This document shows, piece by piece, positions 7,848 to 16,382 of a DNA stretch of 23,803 bases. The position numbers were made by a program, and so were the translations under genes. Positions within the stretch are counted from its first letter, which is position 1. The number at the start of each line of letters is the position of its first letter. The DNA comes from JAWXCB01 sp034440455 (lineage in GTDB: Bacteria > Bacteroidota > Bacteroidia > Chitinophagales > CAIOSU01). The notes below the pieces were generated by a model, which was not told the DNA's origin, did no database searches, and was given only the letters and a program-made list of their open reading frames with translations. The stretch lies in assembly GCA_034440455.1 (NCBI GenBank), contig JAWXCB010000111.1, forward strand, positions 1-23,803. Reading direction: 5' to 3'.

Positions 7848-8651
7848 ATGAAAAAAACGATTTATCTGCTTCCGGGCGTGGGGTGCGATGACAAGGTGTT
7901 TCGGAATCTGGAGCTTCCTGATTACGAAATGATTCCCATCAAATGGCTCACACCGTTCGCGGGCGAGCATTTGAAGGAATATGTGAAGCGGCTGCTGCCG
8001 CAAATCAAAACCAACACCGAGCCTATCCTGATGGGGCTTTCCTTTGGCGGCATTGTAGCGATTGAAATCTCAAAGCTCATCAAAACGCACAAGGTCATTA
8101 TCATCTCCAGCATCAAAACCTATCACGAGCGCCCGATGAAGATGAGCCTGCTTTATCTCATGAAGTTTTACCGCATTTTGCCCGCAAGGCTTGCCATCAA
8201 GTTTCGCTTCTGGCAGCGCTGGGCAATCGGCAACCTGAACTATGATGAGAAAAACCTCGTGGAGGAAATGATTGAAAACATTGACCTGAACTTTAACAAG
8301 TGGGCGGTTGACCAGGCAATCCATTGGGACAATACTGAAATACCCGAAAACATCGTGCATATCCACGGGGACGAAGACAATATTTTCCCCAATATGTACA
8401 TCCGCCATTATCACCGTATCAAAGGCGGCACGCACTTCATGATAGTGCGCCACGCAAAGCAAATCAGCCATATCATCTTAAAAGAGCTGGAGCAAGCCGC
8501 AAGCGCTGCCAAGGGCGATGATTACATCACGCAAACGTCAAAGGAGCGCAAGAAAGCCAAGCCGAAAGCAAAGTCAAAAACGAAAGCTATCTCGCGCAAT
8601 CTGATGGATAAAGTGAAAAAGCCTTTTCGGAAAAAGAAGAAGGCAGCGTGA
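7848..8651 (+). CDS. Alpha/beta hydrolase with basic tail
   Basis: This 267-residue alpha/beta-fold hydrolase is probably an esterase or lipase-like enzyme. It has the oxyanion-region 'LLPGVGCD' near the start, the nucleophile elbow 'GLSFGG' with Ser65, an acid candidate in 'HGDEDNIFP' (173-181) and a His candidate in 'GGTHFMIVRHA' (193-203). There is no signal peptide, so it should be cytoplasmic. The fold ends near residue 220. The last 45 or so residues are extremely rich in Lys, Arg and Ala, a likely disordered extension. It is convergent with the monooxygenase gene, with only 20 bases between stop codons. The substrate is unknown. Confidence 0.85.
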   Translation: MKKTIYLLPGVGCDDKVFRNLELPDYEMIPIKWLTPFAGEHLKEYVKRLLPQIKTNTEPILMGLSFGGIVAIEISKLIKTHKVIIISSIKTYHERPMKMSLLYLMKFYRILPARLAIKFRFWQRWAIGNLNYDEKNLVEEMIENIDLNFNKWAVDQAIHWDNTEIPENIVHIHGDEDNIFPNMYIRHYHRIKGGTHFMIVRHAKQISHIILKELEQAASAAKGDDYITQTSKERKKAKPKAKSKTKAISRNLMDKVKKPFRKKKKAA

Positions 8652-8671
8652 GAATTAATTACTCTCCCTTC

Positions 8672-10153
8672 CTATTGATACTCTAAATACTTATCATTCA
8701 CCGTTCCGAATTTCAGTGACAATAAATCGCGCACGTAATTTTGATATACTTTCCAGGGATGTTTTGAGCCTTGCTTGGGCAACACATCCGCAGCGCGCAA
8801 CACATATCCTGCATTGAAGTCAAGCAACGGCTCCGATTGAAACGCCTTGCTGTCAAAACGCGGAGTACAAACGGAATAATTGTGCTGCTCCATGTTATTC
8901 AATAAGCGGGTTACAAAGCGGCAGTTCAAATCACACTTCAAAGTCCACGAAGCATTGGTATATCCAATAGCAATCGCAAAGTTTGGCACATCGCTGAACA
9001 TCACCCCGCGATAGGAATGTAATTTGCCCGATTCTATTAGTTTGTCGTTCATCCGCATCGTCATCCCGCCTAATAATTGCACGTTCAATCCGGTGGCTGT
9101 AACAATGATATCCGCTTCCAATTCTTTACCTGAATTCAATAAAATACCTTTCGGGGTGAAATGGCTGATGGTGTCTGTCACCACCTCCGCTTTGCCTTCT
9201 TTAATGGAATGAAATAAATCAGCATCAGGCACGATGCACAGCCGTTGGTCCCAGGGCTTGTATTTCGGGTTGAAATGATTGATGTTGTATTTAGCGCCTA
9301 ATTCTTTTTTGATTCCTTTCTGAATTAATTTCTTCACAGCATGAGGCCACTTTCGGGAAGCATTATAAAAGCCAAGCGCGAATAAGATGTTTTTCCATCG
9401 TACTAAATCATAAGCAGCTTTGCGCGGCAATATTTTTCTGAGAATCTTAGCCACCGCATCTTCACTCGGCAAACTGATGATATAGGTGGGCGAGCGTTGC
9501 AGCATCGTAACCTTCTCCGCCTTCTTCGCCATTTCAGGAACAAGCGTGACAGCCGTTGCCCCGCTACCGATTATGACTACCTTTTTATTCTCGTAGTTAA
9601 TCTGTGCATCCCATTTCTGCGGATGGATAATTGCGCCCTTAAAAGACTCACTGCCAGGGAATTGAGGGGCGTAACCTTTATCATAATTATAATATCCGCT
9701 GCACATAAAAAGGAATTTGCATTGCAACGGTCCTTGCGGCACGTTTTCATGAGCAGCTATTTGCAGTGTCCACAGTTTTTCGGTATCACTCCACGCAGCA
9801 TCCACTACTTTATGATTGAACTGAATCTTTTTGTCAATGCCGAATTTCGCTGCCGTGTCTTTGATGTATTTGAGGATAGAAGGACCATCAGCAATCGCTT
9901 TGGGATTCTCCCACGGGCTGAAGGGAAAGCCGAGCGTGTACATATCAGAATCAGAGCGTATTCCCGGATATTTAAACAAATCCCAAGTGCCGCCCATCGA
10001 AGCTCTGCCTTCCAAAACGGCAAAAGTCTTTTTAGGGCATTCGTGTTGCAAATGATAAGCCGCGCCAATGCCGGAGAGTCCTGCACCGACAATCAGCACG
10101 TCAAGCAAGGGTGTTGTTTTGTTTGCCGCACTAAAGCCTGTTTCTTCTGTCAT
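8672..10153 (-). CDS. EthA-type Baeyer-Villiger monooxygenase
   Basis: This is a 493-residue flavin monooxygenase that uses FAD, NADPH and O2, most likely to insert oxygen next to a ketone carbonyl. The first Rossmann motif 'GAGLSG' (23-28) binds FAD. 'GGTWDLFKYPGIRSDSDMYT' (54-73) is the conserved FAD-side stretch. 'FKGAIIHPQKW' (171-181) fits the Baeyer-Villiger fingerprint FxGxxxHxxxW exactly. 'GSGATA' (196-201) is the NADPH-binding motif, and 'TATG' follows later. The length is close to mycobacterial EthA (about 490). Physiological substrates of this group are rarely known. The gene diverges from the VTT-protein gene and has a candidate operator and a perfect -7 element upstream. Confidence 0.9.
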   Translation of the reverse strand: MTEETGFSAANKTTPLLDVLIVGAGLSGIGAAYHLQHECPKKTFAVLEGRASMGGTWDLFKYPGIRSDSDMYTLGFPFSPWENPKAIADGPSILKYIKDTAAKFGIDKKIQFNHKVVDAAWSDTEKLWTLQIAAHENVPQGPLQCKFLFMCSGYYNYDKGYAPQFPGSESFKGAIIHPQKWDAQINYENKKVVIIGSGATAVTLVPEMAKKAEKVTMLQRSPTYIISLPSEDAVAKILRKILPRKAAYDLVRWKNILFALGFYNASRKWPHAVKKLIQKGIKKELGAKYNINHFNPKYKPWDQRLCIVPDADLFHSIKEGKAEVVTDTISHFTPKGILLNSGKELEADIIVTATGLNVQLLGGMTMRMNDKLIESGKLHSYRGVMFSDVPNFAIAIGYTNASWTLKCDLNCRFVTRLLNNMEQHNYSVCTPRFDSKAFQSEPLLDFNAGYVLRAADVLPKQGSKHPWKVYQNYVRDLLSLKFGTVNDKYLEYQ

Positions 10154-10192
10154 TTTACATTTAATTGGTTAATCGTCATCAGCTGCATCCAT

Positions 10193-10266
10193 CAAATTTA
10201 AGTTACTGACCATTGGAAATATTTGACACGAGTCAAAATTTTTCAGATTGCATCGTTTTAGCTTTA
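10193..10266. promoter_or_regulatory. Divergent promoters with central palindrome
   Basis: The palindrome TTTGAC-ACGA-GTCAAA (10222-10237) has perfect 6-bp arms and the 5-4-5 spacing of CRP/FNR-family sites (TTGAC-N4-GTCAA). Its centre is 29.5 bases from the first T of TAAATTTG on the minus strand (10200-10193, exact -7 consensus, toward the monooxygenase gene). It is also 29.5 bases from the first T of TAGCTTTA on the plus strand (10259-10266, 7 of 8, toward the VTT gene). The palindrome thus takes the place of the -33 element on both sides, around -40, where such regulators activate. The binding protein is not in the window. Confidence 0.55.
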
Positions 10267-10283
10267 ATTGTCGTCTGTAAAAA

Positions 10284-10859
10284 ATGTCAACGAAAAACAA
10301 ATTGCTAATCCGCCTCGCCCTGCTGGCGTTATTGACCATTACATTGATGGCGGGAGCAAAATATACTTTCGGTGATATGCTGACTTATCAAAACCTGCAT
10401 TCTGCTTTGCACGGAGCAGGATGGATTGGTATTGGTTTATTCCTTGCAGCGGCTATGGTGGGCACGCTGCTGCATGTGCCGGCTTATGTTTTTCTGGCTA
10501 TTTGCTTTTTGATATACAGCGGATTACCCGGTGTGTTCATCGGCATAGCGGCTGTTACTGTCATTTTCACAAGTCATTTTTTATTCGCCCGTATCGTTGG
10601 AGGCAATGTTGCACAGCATATAAAATATCCTTATCTTATTAAAACACTGAATCGCCTGGATGATCGTCCCCTGAAATCCGTCATCCTGCTGAGGTTGGTC
10701 TTTTTCATGGCGTCCTTAGTCACTTTTGCTTTGGGATTATCAAGCATCCGGTACAAAGATTTTCTTGTCGGTTCGCTTTTGGGAATCTCCCTCCACTTCA
10801 CGGTTATTTTTCTGCTGGTAAACTTTTCGCGCGAGCATGTTTTAAATTGGCTTGGATGA
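10284..10859 (+). CDS. VTT/DedA-like (TVP38/TMEM64-type) membrane protein
   Basis: This 191-residue protein has about five hydrophobic segments: roughly 8-28, 43-62, 67-95, 128-150 and 160-180. The middle 'HVPAYVFLAICFLIYSGLPGVFIGIAAV' region, the 'FARIVGG' segment and the late 'LRLVFFMASLVTFALGLSSIRYKDF' look like the VTT (SNARE-associated, DedA/TVP38) fold. Relatives include lipid scramblases and flippases and proteins needed for membrane homeostasis. The call rests on overall pattern, not on a single catalytic motif. It is divergent from the monooxygenase gene and probably shares its control site. The ATG was chosen as the first start of the frame. Confidence 0.7.
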   Translation: MSTKNKLLIRLALLALLTITLMAGAKYTFGDMLTYQNLHSALHGAGWIGIGLFLAAAMVGTLLHVPAYVFLAICFLIYSGLPGVFIGIAAVTVIFTSHFLFARIVGGNVAQHIKYPYLIKTLNRLDDRPLKSVILLRLVFFMASLVTFALGLSSIRYKDFLVGSLLGISLHFTVIFLLVNFSREHVLNWLG

Positions 10860-10931
10860 GCAGGAAAAATTTTATTGAAGAAGTGGTGAGCGGAGATGGA
10901 CTGAGGAGCAATGGGATAAAGAAAATAAGGG

Positions 10932-10948
10932 ACGCGCCAAAGGCGTGT
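10932..10948. repeat. Short hairpin upstream of the receptor gene
   Basis: ACGCGCC (10932-10938) and GGCGTGT (10942-10948) pair at 6 of 7 positions plus a G-T, around an AAA loop. It lies in the 171-base gap between the VTT gene and the receptor gene, 43 bases before the -7 element. There is no T-run, so it is not a clear terminator. Confidence 0.3.
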
Positions 10949-10991
10949 TAGGTTTCATGAAATTGGTCACATCAAGCTACTTGCGATAAAC

Positions 10992-10999
10992 TAAATTTG
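10992..10999 (+). promoter_or_regulatory. -7 promoter element of the TonB-receptor gene
   Basis: TAAATTTG matches the Bacteroidota -7 consensus TAnnTTTG exactly and is identical to the element before the monooxygenase gene. It ends 31 bases before the preferred ATG at 11031, giving a leader of about 25 bases. The nearest upstream TTG (10963-10965) is 26 bases away, longer than the usual 19-21. Confidence 0.45.
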
Positions 11000-11030
11000 A
11001 ACTCCATTGGTCTTTTTGCAATATTCTATC

Positions 11031-13295
11031 ATGTCGCGCTCGGTTTTTCTCCTCATCACGCTGTTTTTTGTTTCTGCATTCGCACAGAACACGGGCGCTC
11101 AGGAAGCCTTATTCACCGTCAGGGGAATGCTGATTGATAAGCAAACAAAGGAGCCGCTTTTTGGCGCAAGCGTGTCCTTTGAAAGTGAAAACGAGAAGAT
11201 TGTTGGCGTCACTGCCGATGCGCAGGGCATGTTTACGCTTGAAAAGATTCCCGCAGGAAAATATAAAGTCTCGGCTTCCTTCATTGGGTATAATCAACTT
11301 GTTATCAGCAAAGTAGAGGTTGCGAATGAAAACAACTCTTTCATCACGCTTGAGCTTGAATCATCACTCACCAAACTAAACGAAGTGGTGGTTTCAGAAA
11401 CCAAACGCGGGGGCGACAATGCCCCGATTAACTCAATGGCTGTCATCAGTGCGCGCTCGTTTAATGCCGAAGAATCAGAGATGGTGGCAGCGAGTTTAGG
11501 CGACCCCGGCAGGCTTGCGTTGTCTTATGCCGGTGTGCGGGGGCAATCGGATATCCTGAATGGAATCGTGGTGCGTGGCAATGCGCCCAAAGGCGTAATG
11601 TGGCGCGTGGAAGGCGTTGAGGTGCCAAGTCCGAATCACTTCTCGCAGGAGGGCTATGGCGCGGGCGCGATATGTATGATGAGCGGGCAGGTAATCGGCA
11701 CTTCTGATTTTTATACAGGCGCATTTCCTTCGGAATATGGCAACGCCATGTCAGCCGTCTTTGATGTGAAGCTGAAAAAAGGCGACACCCAAAAGCGGCA
11801 TTACTTTTTGCAGGCAGGCATGATGGGCTTTGAAGGCGGCACCGAAGGACCGTTCACCAAAAATAAGAAGGCATCTTATCTTATCAACTATCGCTATTCC
11901 ACGCTTGCCGTGTTTGAAAAAATGGGGATGGATATCGGCAACACCATCACCGCTTATCAAGACCTTACATTTAAATTAAACCTGCCTACTACCAAAGCAG
12001 GAACCTTCACCGTGTTTGGCGTAGGCGGACAAAGCAAACTCACCGTAAGCGAGCAGAACAGGCGTAATACAAAAACAAAAGAAAAGGTGAAGACTTATGA
12101 CATGGCGCTCACGGGCTTGAGCAACGCCTATTCGCTCAATGAAAAGAATGTGTTGAAAACGACATTGCTCTTTGCCGCCAACCGCGAGAGGTTAGACAAG
12201 GACGAAGTATCGCGCGGCACGGGCGCTTCCGTTCCTTCTTACAGGCTTGGTGGTTCCAATATGTATTTCCGCACGGTGGTGCAGGTGGACTCGCGTCTGT
12301 CGTCACGCAGTTCGTTGCGCTCAGGAATCATTACAAGCAACATGCGCTTCAACATTGACGACCTCTATGATGCCGCGCGAAACACAGGTGAATACAAAGC
12401 TGTTGGGCTTACCTACACGTTACAAGCGTTCAGCCAATGGAAATATCTCCTCACGGAAAAACTAACGCTTCATACAGGAATGCATTTCATTTACTTCGGG
12501 CTAAACGGAAATTTCAACATTGAGCCTCGTGCTGCGCTTACATGGCAAATCAATAAGAAGCAATCGGTTGCCGTTGCCGCAGGATTGCACAGCAAGTTAG
12601 AAGCACTTGCCAACTACATGGTGCATGAGCCGTGGACAGGCTCAACGCCAAATGCAGACGTTGATTTCACGAAAGCTGCGCAAACGGGAGTAAGTTATGA
12701 AATCATCCCTGTGAAACATTTGAAGCTGAAGACAGAACTCTATTTTCAGTATCTCTATTCCGTACCGATTTCAACGGACGAAGGCAGCAGTTTCTCCATC
12801 CTCAACTCGCAAGACCGCTACACTACTAATGTGCTTGTAAATAAAGGCAGGGGCATGAACTACGGCATTGAGTTAACGCTTGAAAAAACTTTTGCAAAAA
12901 ATTATTACATTCTTGCTAACGGCAGTTTATTTGAATCAAAATATTATGCAGCCGATGGCATCTGGCGCAATTCCCGCTACAACACAAACTTTATCACCAG
13001 CCTCACTGCGGGAAAAGATTTCATTTTCGGCAAAACAAATAACTGGACATTTGGCTTAAATGGACGCGTGTTGTGGTCGGGTGGCGAGCGCACCGAACCT
13101 TCAGCGTTTGAAGATCAAGTGACAAATTATTTCCGTGTAGATACACGCATGAGCATTGCCCGTCAGCGTGAAAACGTGAAATGGATATTTGCCATTGACG
13201 TTCAAAATGCAAGCAACCGCAAAAACGAAAGCACGCTTGACGAGATACAATCTACCGGCATCCTGCCTGTATTGAGTTTTAGGATTGATTTGTAA
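11031..13295 (+). CDS. TonB-dependent outer-membrane receptor
   Basis: This protein should form a gated outer-membrane beta-barrel that imports a ligand using TonB energy. From the ATG at 11031 it has 754 residues. A Sec signal peptide ends near 'AFAQ'. A carboxypeptidase-regulatory-like beta-sandwich follows ('FTVRGMLIDKQTKEPLFGASV' to 'SFIGYNQL', about 25-95), typical of Bacteroidota receptors. The plug comes next ('NSMAVISARSF', 'GIVVRGNAPKGVMWRVEGVEVPSPNHF', about 140-210). The rest is barrel with alternating aromatic strands, and the chain ends 'LSFRIDL', with the final-strand pattern needed for barrel assembly. No SusD-like partner, TonB gene or iron gene adjoins it, so the ligand is unknown. 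A TTG at 11007 gives a longer frame, but the ATG fits the signal peptide and the promoter better. Confidence 0.9.
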   Translation: MSRSVFLLITLFFVSAFAQNTGAQEALFTVRGMLIDKQTKEPLFGASVSFESENEKIVGVTADAQGMFTLEKIPAGKYKVSASFIGYNQLVISKVEVANENNSFITLELESSLTKLNEVVVSETKRGGDNAPINSMAVISARSFNAEESEMVAASLGDPGRLALSYAGVRGQSDILNGIVVRGNAPKGVMWRVEGVEVPSPNHFSQEGYGAGAICMMSGQVIGTSDFYTGAFPSEYGNAMSAVFDVKLKKGDTQKRHYFLQAGMMGFEGGTEGPFTKNKKASYLINYRYSTLAVFEKMGMDIGNTITAYQDLTFKLNLPTTKAGTFTVFGVGGQSKLTVSEQNRRNTKTKEKVKTYDMALTGLSNAYSLNEKNVLKTTLLFAANRERLDKDEVSRGTGASVPSYRLGGSNMYFRTVVQVDSRLSSRSSLRSGIITSNMRFNIDDLYDAARNTGEYKAVGLTYTLQAFSQWKYLLTEKLTLHTGMHFIYFGLNGNFNIEPRAALTWQINKKQSVAVAAGLHSKLEALANYMVHEPWTGSTPNADVDFTKAAQTGVSYEIIPVKHLKLKTELYFQYLYSVPISTDEGSSFSILNSQDRYTTNVLVNKGRGMNYGIELTLEKTFAKNYYILANGSLFESKYYAADGIWRNSRYNTNFITSLTAGKDFIFGKTNNWTFGLNGRVLWSGGERTEPSAFEDQVTNYFRVDTRMSIARQRENVKWIFAIDVQNASNRKNESTLDEIQSTGILPVLSFRIDL

Positions 13296-13356
13296 AAAAA
13301 CAAGTGCGTGTAAGGTGTTAATGCCTTGCAGATTTGTTTCTTTCGCTCATTCATAC

Positions 13357-13415
13357 TGTACACCAAAATCGTTCATGTACACGATAACCAATAAAATCCA
13401 GCGTAATTTCATTGG
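13357..13415. repeat. Direct and inverted repeats before the PKD/Kazal gene
   Basis: TGTACAC occurs twice (13357-13363 and 13376-13382), 19 bases apart. Just downstream, CCAATAAAAT (13388-13397) and ATTTCATTGG (13406-13415) form an inverted repeat matching at 9 of 10 positions with an 8-base spacer. It ends 12 bases before the ATG at 13428. The pair could be operator sites or a leader hairpin near the start codon; no -7 consensus is visible here. Confidence 0.4.
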
Positions 13416-13427
13416 AAGTTCAATATC

Positions 13428-14696
13428 ATGATGAAAGGATTTTTCTTTTTTACTGCAATCGTTCTTGCAATGAATCTTGCAGCGCAGTTGGTCCCCAACT
13501 CCGGCTTTGAACAGTGGACTGATCAATATCCCGACCAATGGTTCACCAACAGTTGTCCGCAGTGCGACCCGCCCTGGGAATCATATATTGTTCGTCAAGA
13601 CACCGATGCATTTAGTGGCAATTACAGCGCAAACCTTTACTCCAACGGGGTATTCAAACCGTTTGCTTACACCACGTTTCCGGTTGCAGGTCGTCCGCTC
13701 AAATTGCGTTTTCAATCAAAAGTTTTATTTCCTGCCTGCATCAACACCGGCTCCACTACAGATACAGTGATGGCAAAGGTGGAAATATTTTACAACGGCT
13801 TGGTGGTTGATAGCGGCACGTGGAGCTATTCGGGGCAAAACATTCAGACCTATCAGCCTATTGAAGTGCCGCTCAGTATCACTTCGTTTTCTTTTGATTC
13901 GTGTAGAATTTATTTTGAAGGCGGTGCAGTATTTGGCGGATGCGGCATTATTGCCGAAGCCACAAAGTTTAAAGTAGATGCGGTAGAAATGATTTATGCT
14001 CCATCCTGCAATGCTTTCTTTTATTTTTCAAAAGAAGTTGACAGTGTTTCGTTTTCCGGCACGAGTACTCATGCTTCCGTCACCAATTGGTTTTGGGATT
14101 TTGATGATGGGACAGGAAGCCCGCTTCAGGCTCCCCAACATGTTTTTTCACAGGACAGATGGTACAACGTCTGTCTCACCGTGACCGGGCTGGATTCATC
14201 AGGCACAAACTGCACCACTACATTTTGCGATTCCGTTTTTATCACGCATGATTGCATTGACTCCTCGCTCATCTGCCTTCCTTTCTCAGGGTCACTTTGC
14301 TGTGATGCTCCGCTTTTCGAGCCTGTGTGCGGATGCGACAGCGTAACCTATGGAAATGCTTGTCAGGCAACGCTATGGTATGGTGTCACGAAATTCACTG
14401 AAGGTCCTTGTATGACTTCTTTAAAAGAAATTAAGCAGAATATAAAAGTGAGTTTAATTCCAAATCCGGCAATGGAAAAAACGAAGCTGTCATTTGACTT
14501 GCATGCGCAAGGAACAATAATTGTGAAAGTGAAAAACAGTATCGGTGCAACGATAAATGAATCAACACATGAATTGGCGGATGATAAGCGGTATGTGCAG
14601 GAAATTGATTTTGGAAAACTCAGACGCGGAATCTATTTCATCGAAATCAGTTTGAACGGAAAGAGGATAGCAGTAAAAAAATTGGTGGCTGAATAA
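13428..14696 (+). CDS. Secreted PKD + Kazal-like protein with T9SS tail
   Basis: This 422-residue, cysteine-rich secreted protein starts with a signal peptide ending near 'MNLAAQ' (20). Residues 21-190 look like a beta-sandwich module ('LVPNSGFEQW...', with 'PLKLRFQSK'), of the kind seen in carbohydrate-binding-like domains. Residues about 194-272 are a PKD domain ('WFWDFDDGTGSP', 'YNVCLTVTG'). Residues about 283-328 are Kazal-like: 'EPVCGCDSVTYGNAC' then 'YGVTKFTEGPC', the bacterial form of the serine-protease-inhibitor motif. Residues about 338-422 are a type A T9SS C-terminal domain ('VSLIPNPAMEK', 'GIYFIEISLNGKRIAVKKLV'). The prediction is a surface or released protein that may inhibit a protease. 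The gene is convergent with the next one, with 7 bases between stops. The ATG at 13431 is an equivalent start. Confidence 0.85.
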   Translation: MMKGFFFFTAIVLAMNLAAQLVPNSGFEQWTDQYPDQWFTNSCPQCDPPWESYIVRQDTDAFSGNYSANLYSNGVFKPFAYTTFPVAGRPLKLRFQSKVLFPACINTGSTTDTVMAKVEIFYNGLVVDSGTWSYSGQNIQTYQPIEVPLSITSFSFDSCRIYFEGGAVFGGCGIIAEATKFKVDAVEMIYAPSCNAFFYFSKEVDSVSFSGTSTHASVTNWFWDFDDGTGSPLQAPQHVFSQDRWYNVCLTVTGLDSSGTNCTTTFCDSVFITHDCIDSSLICLPFSGSLCCDAPLFEPVCGCDSVTYGNACQATLWYGVTKFTEGPCMTSLKEIKQNIKVSLIPNPAMEKTKLSFDLHAQGTIIVKVKNSIGATINESTHELADDKRYVQEIDFGKLRRGIYFIEISLNGKRIAVKKLVAE

Positions 14697-14703
14697 GGAG
14701 GAT

Positions 14704-16275
14704 TCACCCTTCATGGTTCGCGGAACGTGCAAAGCTCAAAGTCTTCTCCGCACATTTAATTCCATCAATTGCCGCTGAAATAATTCCACCCGCATAGCCA
14801 GCGCCTTCCCCGCACGGATAGAGTCCTTTAATGGAAATATGCTCAAGCGTTTCTTTATCACGAGGAATGCGAACAGGGGAGGAGGTGCGCGATTCAGGCG
14901 CATGAACAACGGCATCGTTCGTGAGGTAGCCTTTCATTGCTTTGCCGAATTGGCGGAATGCTTCCTGCAAAGTGGAATAAATAAAATCAGGCAACACGCT
15001 TTTCAACTCTACGGAACTAATTCCCGGTTTGTAAGAAGTTGCCGGAAGGTTTTGCGAGAGTTTCCCGGTCGTGAAATCAATCATGCGCTGCGCGGGAACG
15101 TGTTGGGTTCTTCCTGCTTCGCGCCATGCGGTTTGCTCAACTTTTTTTTGAAATTCCATTGCGGCAAGCGCCTCCTTGTTGCTGAATTGTTTAAGATCAT
15201 CAGCGCGTAATTCCACTACGATGCCTGAGTTGGCAAAAGGCTGGTCGCGCTTAGATGGTGACCAACCGTTTGTCACCACTTCACCCGGACTTGTTGCGCA
15301 AGGGGCAATCACTCCACCCGGACACATGCAAAAAGAATAAACGCCCCTTCCGTTTATCTGCTTCACAATGCTGTAAGACGATGGCGGCAAATAATCACCC
15401 CGCATGGCGCAATGGTATTGTATAGAATCTATCAGCAACTGCGGATGTTCAATGCGCACACCCAGGGCGAAAGGCTTTGCTTCGATAGCGATGCCTTTAT
15501 TTTGCAGCAGTTCAAAAATATCCCGCGCGGAATGTCCTGTTGCTAAAATGATTTTTGAAGATTTGAAAACAACGTCTGAGCATTTTACTCCGGCTACATG
15601 ATTTCCGCTGAGCATGATGTCAGTAACGCGCGAGTTGAAATGAATCTCTCCGCCATGAGCGAGAATATACTCACGGATGCTTTCAATAATAGCGGGCAGC
15701 TTGTTCGTGCCAATGTGCGGATGCGCATCCACAAGGATTTCATTTGTTGCGCCAAACGCGACTAACAACTTTAAGATTTGCAGCACATCACCGCGCTTCG
15801 TTGAGCGTGTATAAAGTTTTCCGTCTGAATAGGTGCCGGCACCGCCCTCGCCAAAGCAATAGTTGGAATCTTCATTTACAAGATGCTCGATATTGATTGC
15901 CTTCAGGTCGCGCCTGCGGGCTTTCACATCTTTGCCTCTTTCAAGAATCACCGGTTTCTTGCCGCCTTCAATACAACGCAACGCTGAAAACAATCCGGCA
16001 GGACCTGCGCCAACAATGATAATCTCTTCTTGCTTTGATACATCGGAATAATCAGGAGGGGTAATGGGTTTGAATTCAAAATCTTCCTGCACGAAAACTT
16101 CTATGCGCAGATTTATTTTTATCGTGCGTTGCCGCGCATCAATGGAGCGCTTCAGAATCTCGACATGCCGGATATCCTGCGCTGGAATGCCGCATTGCTT
16201 CGCTACCTCTTTGAGCAACAACTCTTTATTGGCTGCTGTTTCGGGTGAAGTTTGAAATTGTATTTCTTTTCTCAA
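14704..16275 (-). CDS. COG2509-type FAD-dependent dehydrogenase
   Basis: This is a predicted cytoplasmic flavoprotein of the uncharacterised COG2509 group. An N-terminal domain of about 80 residues ('RKEIQFQTSPE', 'AKQCGIPAQDIRHVEILKRSID') resembles the small ferredoxin-like domain of this group. The Rossmann FAD motif 'GAGPAG' (about 89-94), the signature 'CFGEGGAGTYSDGKLYTR' (about 140-157) and the C-terminal 'GLYPCGEGAGYAGGI', which closes the FAD site, follow. The substrate is not known for the group. The open frame runs to a TTG at 16335 with no ATG. I prefer the TTG at 16275, because the sequence from there ('xRKEIQFQ') begins the way family members do, while the extra 20 residues look like translated leader. 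No operon partner lies on this strand. Confidence 0.8.
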   Translation of the reverse strand: MRKEIQFQTSPETAANKELLLKEVAKQCGIPAQDIRHVEILKRSIDARQRTIKINLRIEVFVQEDFEFKPITPPDYSDVSKQEEIIIVGAGPAGLFSALRCIEGGKKPVILERGKDVKARRRDLKAINIEHLVNEDSNYCFGEGGAGTYSDGKLYTRSTKRGDVLQILKLLVAFGATNEILVDAHPHIGTNKLPAIIESIREYILAHGGEIHFNSRVTDIMLSGNHVAGVKCSDVVFKSSKIILATGHSARDIFELLQNKGIAIEAKPFALGVRIEHPQLLIDSIQYHCAMRGDYLPPSSYSIVKQINGRGVYSFCMCPGGVIAPCATSPGEVVTNGWSPSKRDQPFANSGIVVELRADDLKQFSNKEALAAMEFQKKVEQTAWREAGRTQHVPAQRMIDFTTGKLSQNLPATSYKPGISSVELKSVLPDFIYSTLQEAFRQFGKAMKGYLTNDAVVHAPESRTSSPVRIPRDKETLEHISIKGLYPCGEGAGYAGGIISAAIDGIKCAEKTLSFARSANHEG

Positions 16276-16382
16276 TGCGACTTTCTTAGAGCATTGTAAA
16301 TATAGCAGGAAGGCGTTTGCGCAAATTACCTGCAAATAATTTCAGACACCTTTTGATTTTATTTGAAATATTTTAGGATAAT

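Noticed and set aside
9497..10201. 234-codon plus-strand frame opposite the monooxygenase gene
   Set aside because: It lies wholly antisense to a gene with clear FAD, NADPH and Baeyer-Villiger motifs; its own translation shows no domain.
16316..16325. 10-base palindrome TTTGCGCAAA upstream of the COG2509 gene
   Set aside because: Too short and without spacing to a promoter element to support an operator call.
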